Source: Rikenella microfusus
Lineage (GTDB): Bacteria > Bacteroidota > Bacteroidia > Bacteroidales > Tenuifilaceae
Length of the DNA: 64,000 nucleotides
Reading direction: 5' to 3'
Assembly: GCA_020722565.1 (NCBI GenBank)
Contig: DYKO01000002.1
Coordinates: 180,041 to 244,040, forward strand
The notes under the pieces were generated by a model, which saw nothing but the letters and a program-made list of their open reading frames with translations, ran no database searches and was not told where the DNA came from. Made by a program: the position numbers and the translations under genes. Every line of letters begins with the position of its first letter. Within the stretch, counting starts at the first letter, position 1. Shown here one piece after another: positions 26,017 to 34,754 of this stretch.

Positions 26017-29000
26017 ATGAGCGATAAGTTTTCTCCCATACCTGCTGAGCAGCTACTTGGGCTCATACTTTCAGAGATAGAAAAAAGTAAGAGTGTTTTT
26101 GGATATCCTGTTGAGCTATTTTTTAATCCCATACAGGGCACTTTGCCTGCTAGTATTTTCGGCCATGAAATTGATACACCTATTGGTGTAGCTGCTGGGC
26201 CACATACGCAAATGGCGCAGAATATTGTAGTAGCCTGGCTAATGGGCGCTCGGTACATTGAATTGAAAACCATTCAAACCCTCGATGAACTTGGGATTGC
26301 TAAACCCTGTATTGATATGCAGGACGAAGGATACAATTGTGAATGGTCGCAAGAGCTAAAAATCGAGGAAAGTTTCAATGAATACTTAACGGCATGGGTT
26401 ATCATTCATATACTAAACCATAAGTTTGGTTTTGGGGATACCCCAAAAACCATATATAACATGAGTGTTGGCTATAACCTTGAAGGTATAAAAAAACCTA
26501 ATGTTCAATGGTTTTTAGACAAAATGAGCAATGCTGCACCAGAACTTAATGAGATGATTCATAAGCTAAGTAAATTATATCCAGATGTAAAGAAACTAAA
26601 CATACCTGCTAAACTTTCCGATAACATCACCCTTTCTACCATGCACGGTTGCCCAGCAAACGAAATAGAGGGTATTGCCCGCTACCTACTCACCGAACGC
26701 AAGCTGCACACGTTCGTAAAACTGAATCCAACCCTATTAGGAAAATACGAGCTGAAGGAAATATTGAACAGCAAGCTACAATTTAGAACCGAGGTGCCTG
26801 ATGTTGCATTTGAGCACGATCTTAAGTATCCCGATGCCATTAAACTAATAGAAGCTCTTAATGCTGATGCAGCCAAACAGATGCTGACATTTGGTGTAAA
26901 GCTAACTAACACACTGGAGAACGTTAATAATAATGTTTTTAGTTCGGATGTCGATATGATGTATATGAGTGGCAGAGCCCTGCACCCCATTTCAATCAAT
27001 CTAGCTAAAAAACTTCAAAATGAGTTTAACGGTAAGCTGCTCATTTCGTTTTCGGGCGGGGCCGATGCATTCAATGTTTCAGAATTAATGCAGTGTGGTT
27101 TTAAAACCGTTACAGTATCTTCCGATTTGCTCAAGCCCGGTGGCTATGGCAGGCTAAAGCAGTACATCGATAATTTAAGGAATACCTTTAGTAAAGACTC
27201 TGTATTGTGGCCAAGTGGCGATACTGCCCTCAAAAACCTTAACGCCTACGCCGAAAAGGTTGTATCGAGCAAACGATACAAAAATGAGCGCTTTAAGAAA
27301 CCGTCAATCAAAACAACTCGCGAGCTCGACTACTTCGATTGCATAGCAGCCCCCTGTGTGAGTACCTGCGCCACCAATCAGGATATTCCCTTATACATGC
27401 ACTTTGCCTCACAGCGCAACTACACCAAGGCACTTGAGGTTATTCTATGGACCAACCCATTCCCAAATACAACCGGAATGGTATGCGATCACCTTTGTCA
27501 AAATAAATGCACCCGCATCAGCTACGATAATCCCCTTCAAATTCGTGATGTAAAGCGGTTTATTGCAGAAAATACCGACATCAAACTATCGGCACCCCAA
27601 GCAAATGGTAAAAAAATTGCCATTATTGGTGCTGGTCCATCGGGACTTTCGTGCGCATTTTACATGGCACTTCATGGATTTAAGGTTGACGTTTTTGAAA
27701 GCCAACCAAAGGCAGGTGGCATGGCCCGATACGCAATACCTGGTTTCCGTTTAACCGATGAGGCTATCAATAAAGATATTAGCCGGATTGAACAGCTCGG
27801 AATTAACATCAGCTACAACCACAAAATCACGCAGCATGAGTTTAACAAGCTGAAAAAGGAATACAACTATATTTACATATCGGTAGGCGCACAAAAGTCA
27901 ACCCAACTCAATATTGAAGGCATTGAAACCAAGGGAGTTTACAATCCCCTTACTCTGCTTGTAGGAGTTAAAGAGGGGAAAATAAGGGAAATAGGTAAAA
28001 GAGTGGTAATCATTGGTGGTGGTAACACCGCCATGGATGCGGCACGAACTGCACATCGACTTGTTGGAGCAGATGGAAGGGTAACCATAGTTTACCGGCG
28101 CACCATCAATGAAATGCCCGCCGATGAGGGCGAAATAAAGGCGGTTATTGCTGAGGGTATTGAAATAGTTGAACTCACATTGCCGGAAAGGGTGGTTTCC
28201 ACAAATGGTAGGGTAAGTTCATTGGTATGCAGCAAAGTAAAACTCGAGGAGTTCGATTCTAAGGGACGTCCTAAACCTGTTAAGATTGGAAATTCTGAAT
28301 TTCAAGTTGATTGCGATGCCATAATTCCGGCTATCGGACAAAATTTAGATATAGATTTTGTCCCAGCTGAACTGCTCAAAGCCGATACCAAAACCTACAA
28401 GACATTGCTTGGTAACGTTTACATAGGCGGTGATGCGCTACGTGGAGCAGCCACAGCCATAAAAGCTATAGCTGATGGTCGTAAAGCTGCTGAGCAGATG
28501 ATTGCTAATAGCGGGCAAACCAAACTTGATACAGCCATACCCGATAAAAAGCATTCCTACCGCGAGCTCATGATTAAACGAACCGAACGCAAGTACGGCT
28601 ACACCCATAAGGAATCCTCGGCGGAGCTAAGCCGAACCTTCAATCTGGTTAGCCAAACCCCCGATGAGCAAGCCATAATCGATGAAAGTGCTCGCTGTTT
28701 ACACTGCGACGAGGTTTGCAGCATCTGCACAACCGTTTGCCCCAACATGGCCAACTTTGCCTACACCATTAAACCCGTTCGTTACCAACTTGAAAAGGTG
28801 CTGATAGATTCCAATGGTGGCATCCAAATTCAACCCGATTTCACCTTTGAGATAAAACAGCAGGTTCAAATCCTCAACATCGCCAACTTCTGCAACGAAT
28901 GCGGGAACTGCTCAACCTTCTGCCCCACACAGGGTGCGCCTTACAAAGATAAACCCAAATTCCATCTTACTGTAAAATCGTTCAAAGAAAGCAACGGTGG

Positions 29001-29259
29001 ATACATGCTAAGCGTCCTAAAGGACAGGTTGGTGCTGATATTTAAACAGAAAGGTGGCATTAAAACCCTAACCGAGAAACATGATGAGTATATCTACGAA
29101 ACCGACCATGTTTATGCACGTTTCGAAAAAAACAGTTTTAAGCTAATTGAGGCCAAGGCCCTCACACCGTGCGTAAGACAAATTCAGTTTCAACACGCTG
29201 CCGAAATGAGCGTTATCATTGAAGGAGCTAAACAACTCGTTACAAAAAGTTCTAAATAA
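26017..29259 (+). CDS. ygfK: YgfK: multi-domain Fe-S flavoprotein reductase of the purine/urate cluster
   Basis: This 1080-residue protein, annotated historically as putative selenate reductase subunit YgfK, is reported to work in anaerobic urate/purine breakdown. Domains in order: a dihydroorotate-dehydrogenase-like TIM barrel (about 1-420, PIGVAAGPHTQMAQN, STMHGCPANEIE); a GltD-type cysteine domain from about 442 (CIAAPCVSTC, CDHLCQNKC); an FAD Rossmann fold around 532 (IAIIGAGPSGLSCAF); an NADPH Rossmann fold around 663 (VVIIGGGNTAMDAA); and a C-terminal ferredoxin domain with two clusters from about 893 (CLHCDEVCSICTTVCP; CNECGNCSTFCP). It can thus channel NAD(P)H electrons to a reduction at the barrel. 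A TTG-started glycosyltransferase follows after 14 bases. Confidence 0.93.
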   Translation: MSDKFSPIPAEQLLGLILSEIEKSKSVFGYPVELFFNPIQGTLPASIFGHEIDTPIGVAAGPHTQMAQNIVVAWLMGARYIELKTIQTLDELGIAKPCIDMQDEGYNCEWSQELKIEESFNEYLTAWVIIHILNHKFGFGDTPKTIYNMSVGYNLEGIKKPNVQWFLDKMSNAAPELNEMIHKLSKLYPDVKKLNIPAKLSDNITLSTMHGCPANEIEGIARYLLTERKLHTFVKLNPTLLGKYELKEILNSKLQFRTEVPDVAFEHDLKYPDAIKLIEALNADAAKQMLTFGVKLTNTLENVNNNVFSSDVDMMYMSGRALHPISINLAKKLQNEFNGKLLISFSGGADAFNVSELMQCGFKTVTVSSDLLKPGGYGRLKQYIDNLRNTFSKDSVLWPSGDTALKNLNAYAEKVVSSKRYKNERFKKPSIKTTRELDYFDCIAAPCVSTCATNQDIPLYMHFASQRNYTKALEVILWTNPFPNTTGMVCDHLCQNKCTRISYDNPLQIRDVKRFIAENTDIKLSAPQANGKKIAIIGAGPSGLSCAFYMALHGFKVDVFESQPKAGGMARYAIPGFRLTDEAINKDISRIEQLGINISYNHKITQHEFNKLKKEYNYIYISVGAQKSTQLNIEGIETKGVYNPLTLLVGVKEGKIREIGKRVVIIGGGNTAMDAARTAHRLVGADGRVTIVYRRTINEMPADEGEIKAVIAEGIEIVELTLPERVVSTNGRVSSLVCSKVKLEEFDSKGRPKPVKIGNSEFQVDCDAIIPAIGQNLDIDFVPAELLKADTKTYKTLLGNVYIGGDALRGAATAIKAIADGRKAAEQMIANSGQTKLDTAIPDKKHSYRELMIKRTERKYGYTHKESSAELSRTFNLVSQTPDEQAIIDESARCLHCDEVCSICTTVCPNMANFAYTIKPVRYQLEKVLIDSNGGIQIQPDFTFEIKQQVQILNIANFCNECGNCSTFCPTQGAPYKDKPKFHLTVKSFKESNGGYMLSVLKDRLVLIFKQKGGIKTLTEKHDEYIYETDHVYARFEKNSFKLIEAKALTPCVRQIQFQHAAEMSVIIEGAKQLVTKSSK

Positions 29260-29273
29260 TTTGATGATATACT

Positions 29274-30362
29274 TTGAAGGTTCTTCAGCTGATTAACCGT
29301 TTCGATTTTGGTGGAGCCGAGAACCATGTGCGAGAGCTCTGCAACGAGCTAGCCCACCAGAACATCAATGTGTTTTTAGCAACCGAATACGGTAGGCAAA
29401 AAGCCCTGTTAAATCAAAGGGTGAACTTTATTAAAACATCGATGTTGACAAGAACCATGCTAATACCACAGGTAATTTCTATTGCCTACACTGTAATAAA
29501 GTACCGAATCGATGTAATAAATGCACATCAGCGACTACCCATTATTTCGGCATGTCTGGCGGGCTTTCTGTTGCGAGTCCCGGTTGTTGCAACCGTACAC
29601 GGAAGGGTAAGGCACGATTTACGATCATTTTTAGCCCGGCGCATGACCTCAAAAATTGTTTTTGTGAGCAAAAGAGTACTTACCGTATCAAAGCATTACA
29701 AACAGCTATACGGTAAATCCCTAATCATTCCAAATGGAATACCTCTCTCCAACCGTAATCCCAAAATCGCACCGCTTTCCATTGGTTACATTAGCCGAAT
29801 TGATACCCAGCACACCAGCGTTATTGAACGTTTAACACTGGCCGTCGAAAGCCTAAAAAACGATTACCCGGATATCACCCTAACCATTTATGGCGATGGT
29901 AAAAAACTTAGCAAAGTGGTTGAAATGGCAAATGAGATAAACAACCCAATAGGCTCCCCTACGATTTACGTTAAGGGATATTCAAATTTTATGGACGAAG
30001 AGCTCCTGCCCGAACTTATAGTAGGGGCCGGAAGGGTTGCCATTGAAGCTATACTCCAAGGAATTTCTGTTCTTTCGGTAACACCTAAGCGTATGGGCGA
30101 TATTATAACCCCTACGAACTACAGGTGGCATGCCGAAAATAATTTTATCAATATAAACGGAGAGCCTTCCACTATTAATGTCCTCTACAGCAAAATAAAA
30201 GACCATATAAAAAACAGGCAATACTACCGCAATTGTTCCGCAGAACTTCAGAACAGCGCAGCTGGCGATTTTGGGATTACAAAAACTACTACCCATTTGG
30301 TAGAGCTCTACTCCACCCTTCTTTATGAAATACCCGAACCAATGAACAACAAAAAGGCATAA
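29274..30362 (+). CDS. GT4-family glycosyltransferase
   Basis: This 362-residue GT-B glycosyltransferase has the N-terminal Gly-rich acceptor loop (NRFDFGGAENHVREL), a middle ATVHGRVRHDLR, and a C-terminal donor-site segment (GAGRVAIEAILQG). It probably adds a sugar to an envelope glycan or lipid; no donor or acceptor can be named. The start is a TTG: the frame has a stop (TGA at 29265) just upstream and no ATG that gives a family-like N-terminus. It is 14 bases downstream of ygfK, which suggests co-transcription, yet a glycosyltransferase has no known part in the ygfK pathway. Confidence 0.85.
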   Translation: MKVLQLINRFDFGGAENHVRELCNELAHQNINVFLATEYGRQKALLNQRVNFIKTSMLTRTMLIPQVISIAYTVIKYRIDVINAHQRLPIISACLAGFLLRVPVVATVHGRVRHDLRSFLARRMTSKIVFVSKRVLTVSKHYKQLYGKSLIIPNGIPLSNRNPKIAPLSIGYISRIDTQHTSVIERLTLAVESLKNDYPDITLTIYGDGKKLSKVVEMANEINNPIGSPTIYVKGYSNFMDEELLPELIVGAGRVAIEAILQGISVLSVTPKRMGDIITPTNYRWHAENNFININGEPSTINVLYSKIKDHIKNRQYYRNCSAELQNSAAGDFGITKTTTHLVELYSTLLYEIPEPMNNKKA

Positions 30363-31220
30363 CTTAGCCTTCATCCATTGCCATACGATTGCATATTTTT
30401 ACTATGCTCCCTTGCCGCGTATGGATTTTTACGCCGATGTGTTAAAAAAGAAGAACGTGTAGTTTTTTAACTCACCGTTTATAGGTTCAGAGCATATTTC
30501 CAATAACCATTTTAATCTATACTAATATGGGCTTACGAGCTAAACAAACCCACCCTAAAAAAATTCGTAACGCTACATCAGATCCCGGCTTGGAGCAGCT
30601 CAGGTTTAATTAGCTGCATAAACGCGTACCCTCTCAATTTTAATGGTATTTCATTCGGCAAGGTTAAAATGACCTGTATGCTGTTTTTATACGAACCTAA
30701 ACACAGGCATTATATCAGTAATGCTTGCTGCACATTTTACATAGCTGAAAATAATTATGGGTAAAAAAATGAACGTTTTAGCAGATGATCTGCTCGGTTA
30801 TCGAGCAGCGCAAGCATACCGCACGATTGTGAGAAGCGCAAGCGTATCGAACAACTGTTTATAAAATCCTTGTTTTAGTGGATAATGGTTTCTGACAGCA
30901 CCCTGTAGCATTCCGCTGAAAACCAAATAGTCATCAGAAAACTTTAATAGAATTTCACACATATTAGATGAAAAAAAGAAGGTTTTTTGATGGGGTGCAA
31001 GGGTACAAAATTTTTTGGCTCATGTCAATACCCTTTTATAAACCTTTTAAGCAAATATAAAAAATATCTACCTAGAAACCTATCCATCAAAAATTTTAAA
31101 TCAGGGCCAATAAACGCCTATGTACATTAACTCCAACCATTGGCGTGCTATAATCCGATCTTCTGCCCCCTCCATAACATTTCCCTGTGCGTTTATTGTG
31201 GCAGTAGAGATCAGCAACCG
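30363..31220. other. 858-bp noncoding stretch inside the purine cluster
   Basis: No frame here looks like protein on either strand. It contains an AT-rich hairpin GTTAAAAAA/TTTTTTAAC (30441-30449, 30463-30471), possibly the end of the ygfK transcript. A 7-bp stem CTGCTCG/CGAGCAG (30790-30796, 30802-30808) is followed by two similar words (GCGCAAGCATACCG and GCGCAAGCGTATCG). It could be a decayed gene or hold an RNA; nothing recognised. Confidence 0.45.
30441..30471 (+). terminator. possible terminator after the glycosyltransferase gene
   Basis: A 9-bp inverted repeat GTTAAAAAA / TTTTTTAAC with a 13-base loop lies 79 bases after the stop. It is weak because the stem is almost all A-T. Confidence 0.3.
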
Positions 31221-31682
31221 TTACAGCTCGTACTTGTAGCTTTGCTTGGCCTCCGACATCACAAATGAGCTGTAGAACTGGGTAATGTTCTTGATCACCG
31301 AAAACTTATGGATCACAAAGTTGTGGTAGTCCTCCATGTCGTTGCACTGTACCTTGAGCAGAAAATCCCAGTTCCCCGAAACATAGTAGCACTCCATCAC
31401 CTCGGGTAGGTTTTTGACCTCGTTCTCAAACTCATCAACCACCTCTTTGGTATGGTTGGAAAGTGAAACCGAAATAAAAACAGTTAGTTTCTTGCCAAGT
31501 GCCCTGGGATCTAAAAGTGTAATGTACTGCTTAATAAATCCGTTTTTTTCCATTTTTTTTATGCGTTCGTGAATGGGAGTGGTTGATAGGTGCAGCTTTT
31601 CGGATAGCTCACGTATGGTAATGCGACTGTTGTCCTGCAAAATGTTGAGCAGCTTACGGTCAATTTCATCTATTCCTTTCAT
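31221..31682 (-). CDS. Lrp/AsnC-family transcriptional regulator
   Basis: This 153-residue regulator has an N-terminal winged HTH (IDRKLLNILQDNSRITIRELSEKLHLSTTPIHERIKKME) and a C-terminal RAM/AsnC ligand domain (LTVFISVSLSNH, VMECYYVSGNWDFLLKVQCNDME). The family senses amino acids or related metabolites. It is divergent from the PLP-enzyme pair, with a 179-bp shared control region that holds a 22-bp inverted repeat between the likely -33 and -7 of the rightward promoter. It probably controls the PLP genes and itself, and may respond to an amino acid made by the purine pathway; the ligand is inferred, not seen. Confidence 0.92.
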   Translation of the reverse strand: MKGIDEIDRKLLNILQDNSRITIRELSEKLHLSTTPIHERIKKMEKNGFIKQYITLLDPRALGKKLTVFISVSLSNHTKEVVDEFENEVKNLPEVMECYYVSGNWDFLLKVQCNDMEDYHNFVIHKFSVIKNITQFYSSFVMSEAKQSYKYEL

Positions 31683-31744
31683 AGCAACAATTTTGAGTAA
31701 AATTACTTATTTAACTTGCACGCCAGTGGTTAAAATCATTATTG

Positions 31745-31774
31745 CAAAAATAAAATTTTTCTACATATATCAAA
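31745..31774 (-). promoter_or_regulatory. putative lrp promoter
   Basis: Minus-strand TTTG (31774-31771), an 18-base spacer and TATTTTTG (31752-31745) fit the Bacteroidota consensus. The leader would be about 55-60 nt. Confidence 0.6.
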
Positions 31775-31803
31775 ATATAATGCTTTATTTTTCTTTTTTA
31801 GAT

Positions 31804-31825
31804 TTGTATACATAGATATATACAA
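31804..31825. promoter_or_regulatory. candidate Lrp operator
   Basis: Perfect 7-bp arms TTGTATA (31804-31810) and TATACAA (31819-31825) enclose 8 bases. The element lies exactly between a TTTG (31803-31806) and a TAGTATTTG (31826-31834), so a protein bound there would block the PLP-gene promoter. Confidence 0.5.
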
Positions 31826-31861
31826 TAGTATTTGTATCTTTATTAAAAATTTCAAATAGTT

Positions 31862-33337
31862 ATGATTGAAATAATTGATAGGATATCAAATCCAACGGCA
31901 CTGGAAAATGCCATAAAACGATTTCGTGAAAAGGGTATAATACTTCCTACATTCAAGCAGCAGCAAAATCCTGAACTTATACCTGATAAAATTAAAGAAA
32001 AGCTCAAGGGAGTTGGTATGTGGGAAATTAATCCGCTAAACCTTTTCCGCATAACATGGAAAAACGAGCCAAAGGAAAAGGGTGGACTTTACGGTAAAGT
32101 AAACTATATTGAACTTCCCAAAGAGCTGACAGGTGTTGAGGCACGAATCATCCTACTTGTGGGGAAATGGTTCCCTACCGGAGCGCACAAAGTTGGTGCT
32201 GCATACGGATGCTTAGCACCCCGTATAATCACCGGGGGGTTTGACCCCACAACACAAAAAGCGGTATGGCCATCAACCGGCAATTACTGTCGGGGTGGCG
32301 CATTTGACTCCAAACTTATGGGAACCGAATCGGTTGCCATACTTCCAGTGGAGATGAGCCGCGAGCGCTTCACCTGGTTACGCAACTATGTTGGCTCAGA
32401 GGTTATAGCCACTCCGGGATGTGAATCAAATGTCAAGGAAATCTACGATAAGTGCTGGGAAATTCGCCGTACAAAACCCGACTATGTGATATTTAACCAG
32501 TTTGATGAGTTTGGTAATGCCGCATGGCATTACAACATAACCGGAAAAGCCATTGAAGAGGTGTTCAACACGCTTGGAGGGAAAGTTAACCTGAGCGCCT
32601 ATGTATCGGCTACAGGTTCAGCCGGGACCATAGCCGCGGGCGATTACCTAAGAACCATCACCCCACAGCTTAAGGTTGTGGCATCGGAGGCCAAGCAATG
32701 CCCCACCATCTACCTTAATGGTTTTGGGGGACACCGCATTGAGGGGATTGGCGATAAGCACGTGCCGTGGATTCATAACGTGAAAAATACCGATGTGATA
32801 ACCGCCATTGACGATGAGGATTGCATGCGAATTTTTAGGCTTTTCAACGAACCTGAAGGTATTAAGTATCTAATTTCCGCAGGCGTTCCAACCGAAATTG
32901 CTAACAACCTAAATCTACTTGGCATATCAGGGATTAGTAACATGCTTTCGGCCATCAAAACTGCCAAGTATTTTGAGATGACATCGGAAGATGTGATATT
33001 CACCGTTACTACCGATTCAGCCGAAATGTATCGATCCAGACTCGATGAGCTAAAAGCGGAACGTGGTAGCTACAACCAGCTGCAGGCAGCAATAGATTTC
33101 GACCATCGCCTTTTGGGCGCTTCTACCGATTGGGTAAAGGAGCTAAGTTACACCAATCGTAAAGCCATTCATAACCTTAAGTACTTTACCTGGGTTGAGC
33201 AGCAGGGCAAAGAAATTGAAGACCTGAACCGATTGTGGTATGACAGGGAGCTCTGGCCCAAACTTTTCAATCAGGTTCACAGGTGGGACGAACTTATTGA
33301 GGAGTTCAACGAGCGTGTTGGCCTTTTAAAAAAATAA
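31862..33337 (+). CDS. PLP-dependent fold-type-II enzyme, function unassigned (lyase-like)
   Basis: This 491-residue enzyme is related to cysteine synthase and tryptophan synthase beta folds. The likely Schiff-base lysine is Lys110 in PTGAHKVGAAYG. A Ser/Thr-rich phosphate-binding loop (SATGSAGTIAAGDYL) is around residue 255. It has a long C-terminal extension (about 380-491) that is not part of the core fold and is unlike YgeX, the roughly 400-residue diaminopropionate ammonia-lyase found with this cluster in E. coli. A second fold-type-II enzyme follows 15 bases later. The context suggests beta-elimination or deamination of an amino acid from purine breakdown. The reaction is not established. 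Confidence 0.75.
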   Translation: MIEIIDRISNPTALENAIKRFREKGIILPTFKQQQNPELIPDKIKEKLKGVGMWEINPLNLFRITWKNEPKEKGGLYGKVNYIELPKELTGVEARIILLVGKWFPTGAHKVGAAYGCLAPRIITGGFDPTTQKAVWPSTGNYCRGGAFDSKLMGTESVAILPVEMSRERFTWLRNYVGSEVIATPGCESNVKEIYDKCWEIRRTKPDYVIFNQFDEFGNAAWHYNITGKAIEEVFNTLGGKVNLSAYVSATGSAGTIAAGDYLRTITPQLKVVASEAKQCPTIYLNGFGGHRIEGIGDKHVPWIHNVKNTDVITAIDDEDCMRIFRLFNEPEGIKYLISAGVPTEIANNLNLLGISGISNMLSAIKTAKYFEMTSEDVIFTVTTDSAEMYRSRLDELKAERGSYNQLQAAIDFDHRLLGASTDWVKELSYTNRKAIHNLKYFTWVEQQGKEIEDLNRLWYDRELWPKLFNQVHRWDELIEEFNERVGLLKK

Positions 33338-33352
33338 AAGCGCGTGGATATC

Positions 33353-34582
33353 ATGAACAATAGGTTCACTCTTAAATGTACGGGCTGTGGCAAAACATAC
33401 CCGCCAACGCCTGAACTTTACCTTTGTCCCAAATGCAGCAAGCAGAACACCCCCACCACCCCACCCAAAGGGGTACTTAAAGCAATTTACGATTATGATA
33501 GCTTAAAAAAGTCCATTGATAGAGCTATATCAAACAACTTTTGGGAGTTAATGCCCATACAAACCCCCTTATCGATGCCCGAGCTAAGGGTAGGCAATAC
33601 ACCCCTATACCATTTCACGAAAATCGAAGGGCAGCCAATAGCGTTTCAACTTTATCTAAAAGATGATTCCCAAAATCCAACGTTCTCGTTTAAAGATAGG
33701 ACATCGGCAGTTGTATCGGCCTATGCCAAGGAACACGGTATAAATACCATTGTGACTGCTTCTACGGGAAATGCCGGCTCATCGCTTGCCGGGATATGTG
33801 CCTCGCAGGGGCAAAACGCCATTATTATGGTCCCCAAAAGCGCCCCGCTTGCCAAGCTAACCCAAATAGTGATGTATGGTGCAACCATTGTTCCCGTTGA
33901 TGGCAGCTACGACTTGGCCTTTGACCTAAGCATTGAGGCCACCAAAGCATTTGGCTGGTATAATCGTAATACGGCATTTAATCCGTTAACCATTGAAGGG
34001 AAAAAAACGGTATCGTTGGAGCTGTACACCCAACTCAAAAAAGTTATTCCCGATTTCATTTTTGTACCCGTTGGCGATGGGGTAATCATTTCGGGAGTTT
34101 ACAAAGGCTTTGAGGATCTGCTTAATCTTGGACTAATTGATATAATCCCAACCATTGTTGCCGTTCAGGCCGAAGGCAGTGCAAACCTAATTAACAACCT
34201 AAAACGCAAAGACTTTGCAATTACCCCAAGCCTCACCATCGCCGATTCCATTTCGGTAGATATCCCCAGAAATTTCTGGATGGCTAAGGATTATATAGAC
34301 AGGTATAAAGGCGAAGCCATTACGGTAAGCGATATTGAGATTATTGAAGCCTCAATGATACTTGCCCGATACACTGGGATATTTTCCGAACCTGCAGCAG
34401 CAACGGCATATGCAGGAATGCTCAAATACTATAGGCATGAACGTTTTAGGGTGAATCAAGTGGTGGTTGTGCTGCTTACCGGCAGCGGACTTAAAGACCT
34501 AAAGGCTGTTTCGGGAGCAATAACAATTCCAAAAGCTATTAAGCCAAGCATTGATGCCTTAAAGGATATGAAAATATTTTAA
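33353..34582 (+). CDS. Threonine-synthase-like PLP enzyme with N-terminal zinc ribbon
   Basis: This 409-residue protein starts from the ATG at 33353 (a GTG nine bases upstream is less likely). It opens with a zinc-ribbon-like CX2C...CX2C (Cys9, Cys12, Cys25, Cys28), then the fold-type-II PLP core with Lys114 in FSFKDRTSAV, TASTGNAGSSLAG, and the C-terminal LLTGSGLKDL. This is the threonine synthase architecture, but a true biosynthetic gene would normally sit with thrA/thrB. Here it is paired with another PLP enzyme inside the purine cluster, so its substrate may be a different amino acid such as 2,3-diaminopropionate. That reassignment is inference. Confidence 0.77.
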   Translation: MNNRFTLKCTGCGKTYPPTPELYLCPKCSKQNTPTTPPKGVLKAIYDYDSLKKSIDRAISNNFWELMPIQTPLSMPELRVGNTPLYHFTKIEGQPIAFQLYLKDDSQNPTFSFKDRTSAVVSAYAKEHGINTIVTASTGNAGSSLAGICASQGQNAIIMVPKSAPLAKLTQIVMYGATIVPVDGSYDLAFDLSIEATKAFGWYNRNTAFNPLTIEGKKTVSLELYTQLKKVIPDFIFVPVGDGVIISGVYKGFEDLLNLGLIDIIPTIVAVQAEGSANLINNLKRKDFAITPSLTIADSISVDIPRNFWMAKDYIDRYKGEAITVSDIEIIEASMILARYTGIFSEPAAATAYAGMLKYYRHERFRVNQVVVVLLTGSGLKDLKAVSGAITIPKAIKPSIDALKDMKIF

Positions 34583-34739
34583 TGGGGAGGATGTATCAAT
34601 TCAAATTTTTTACACCCAATTCAAGAATTTAATAATCAGTAGCAAATCAGGGTATTGGACAGCATTAATGGGTAAAGCAAAGCTTTTTAGCAATGAGGTT
34701 TTTGAATACTGAAAATCAATCGCATAATAAGCAATTTTG

Positions 34740-34747
34740 TAACTTTG
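34740..34747 (+). promoter_or_regulatory. putative -7 element of the fused Mo hydroxylase gene
   Basis: TAACTTTG matches TAnnTTTG and ends only 7 bases before the ATG at 34755, so the transcript would be almost leaderless. No -33 at normal spacing. Confidence 0.35.
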
Positions 34748-34754
34748 TACTATT

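Noticed and set aside
30790..30808. Terminator at the CTGCTCG/CGAGCAG hairpin
   Set aside because: No T-run follows and no gene ends nearby on either strand.
31862..33337. Calling this gene ygeX (diaminopropionate ammonia-lyase)
   Set aside because: It shares the fold type and the genomic setting, but the length, the PTGAHKVGAAYG lysine motif and the long C-terminal extension do not look like YgeX.
33353..34582. Plain biosynthetic threonine synthase
   Set aside because: The architecture fits, but no threonine genes are nearby and it is paired with another PLP enzyme inside the purine cluster, so the function is left open.
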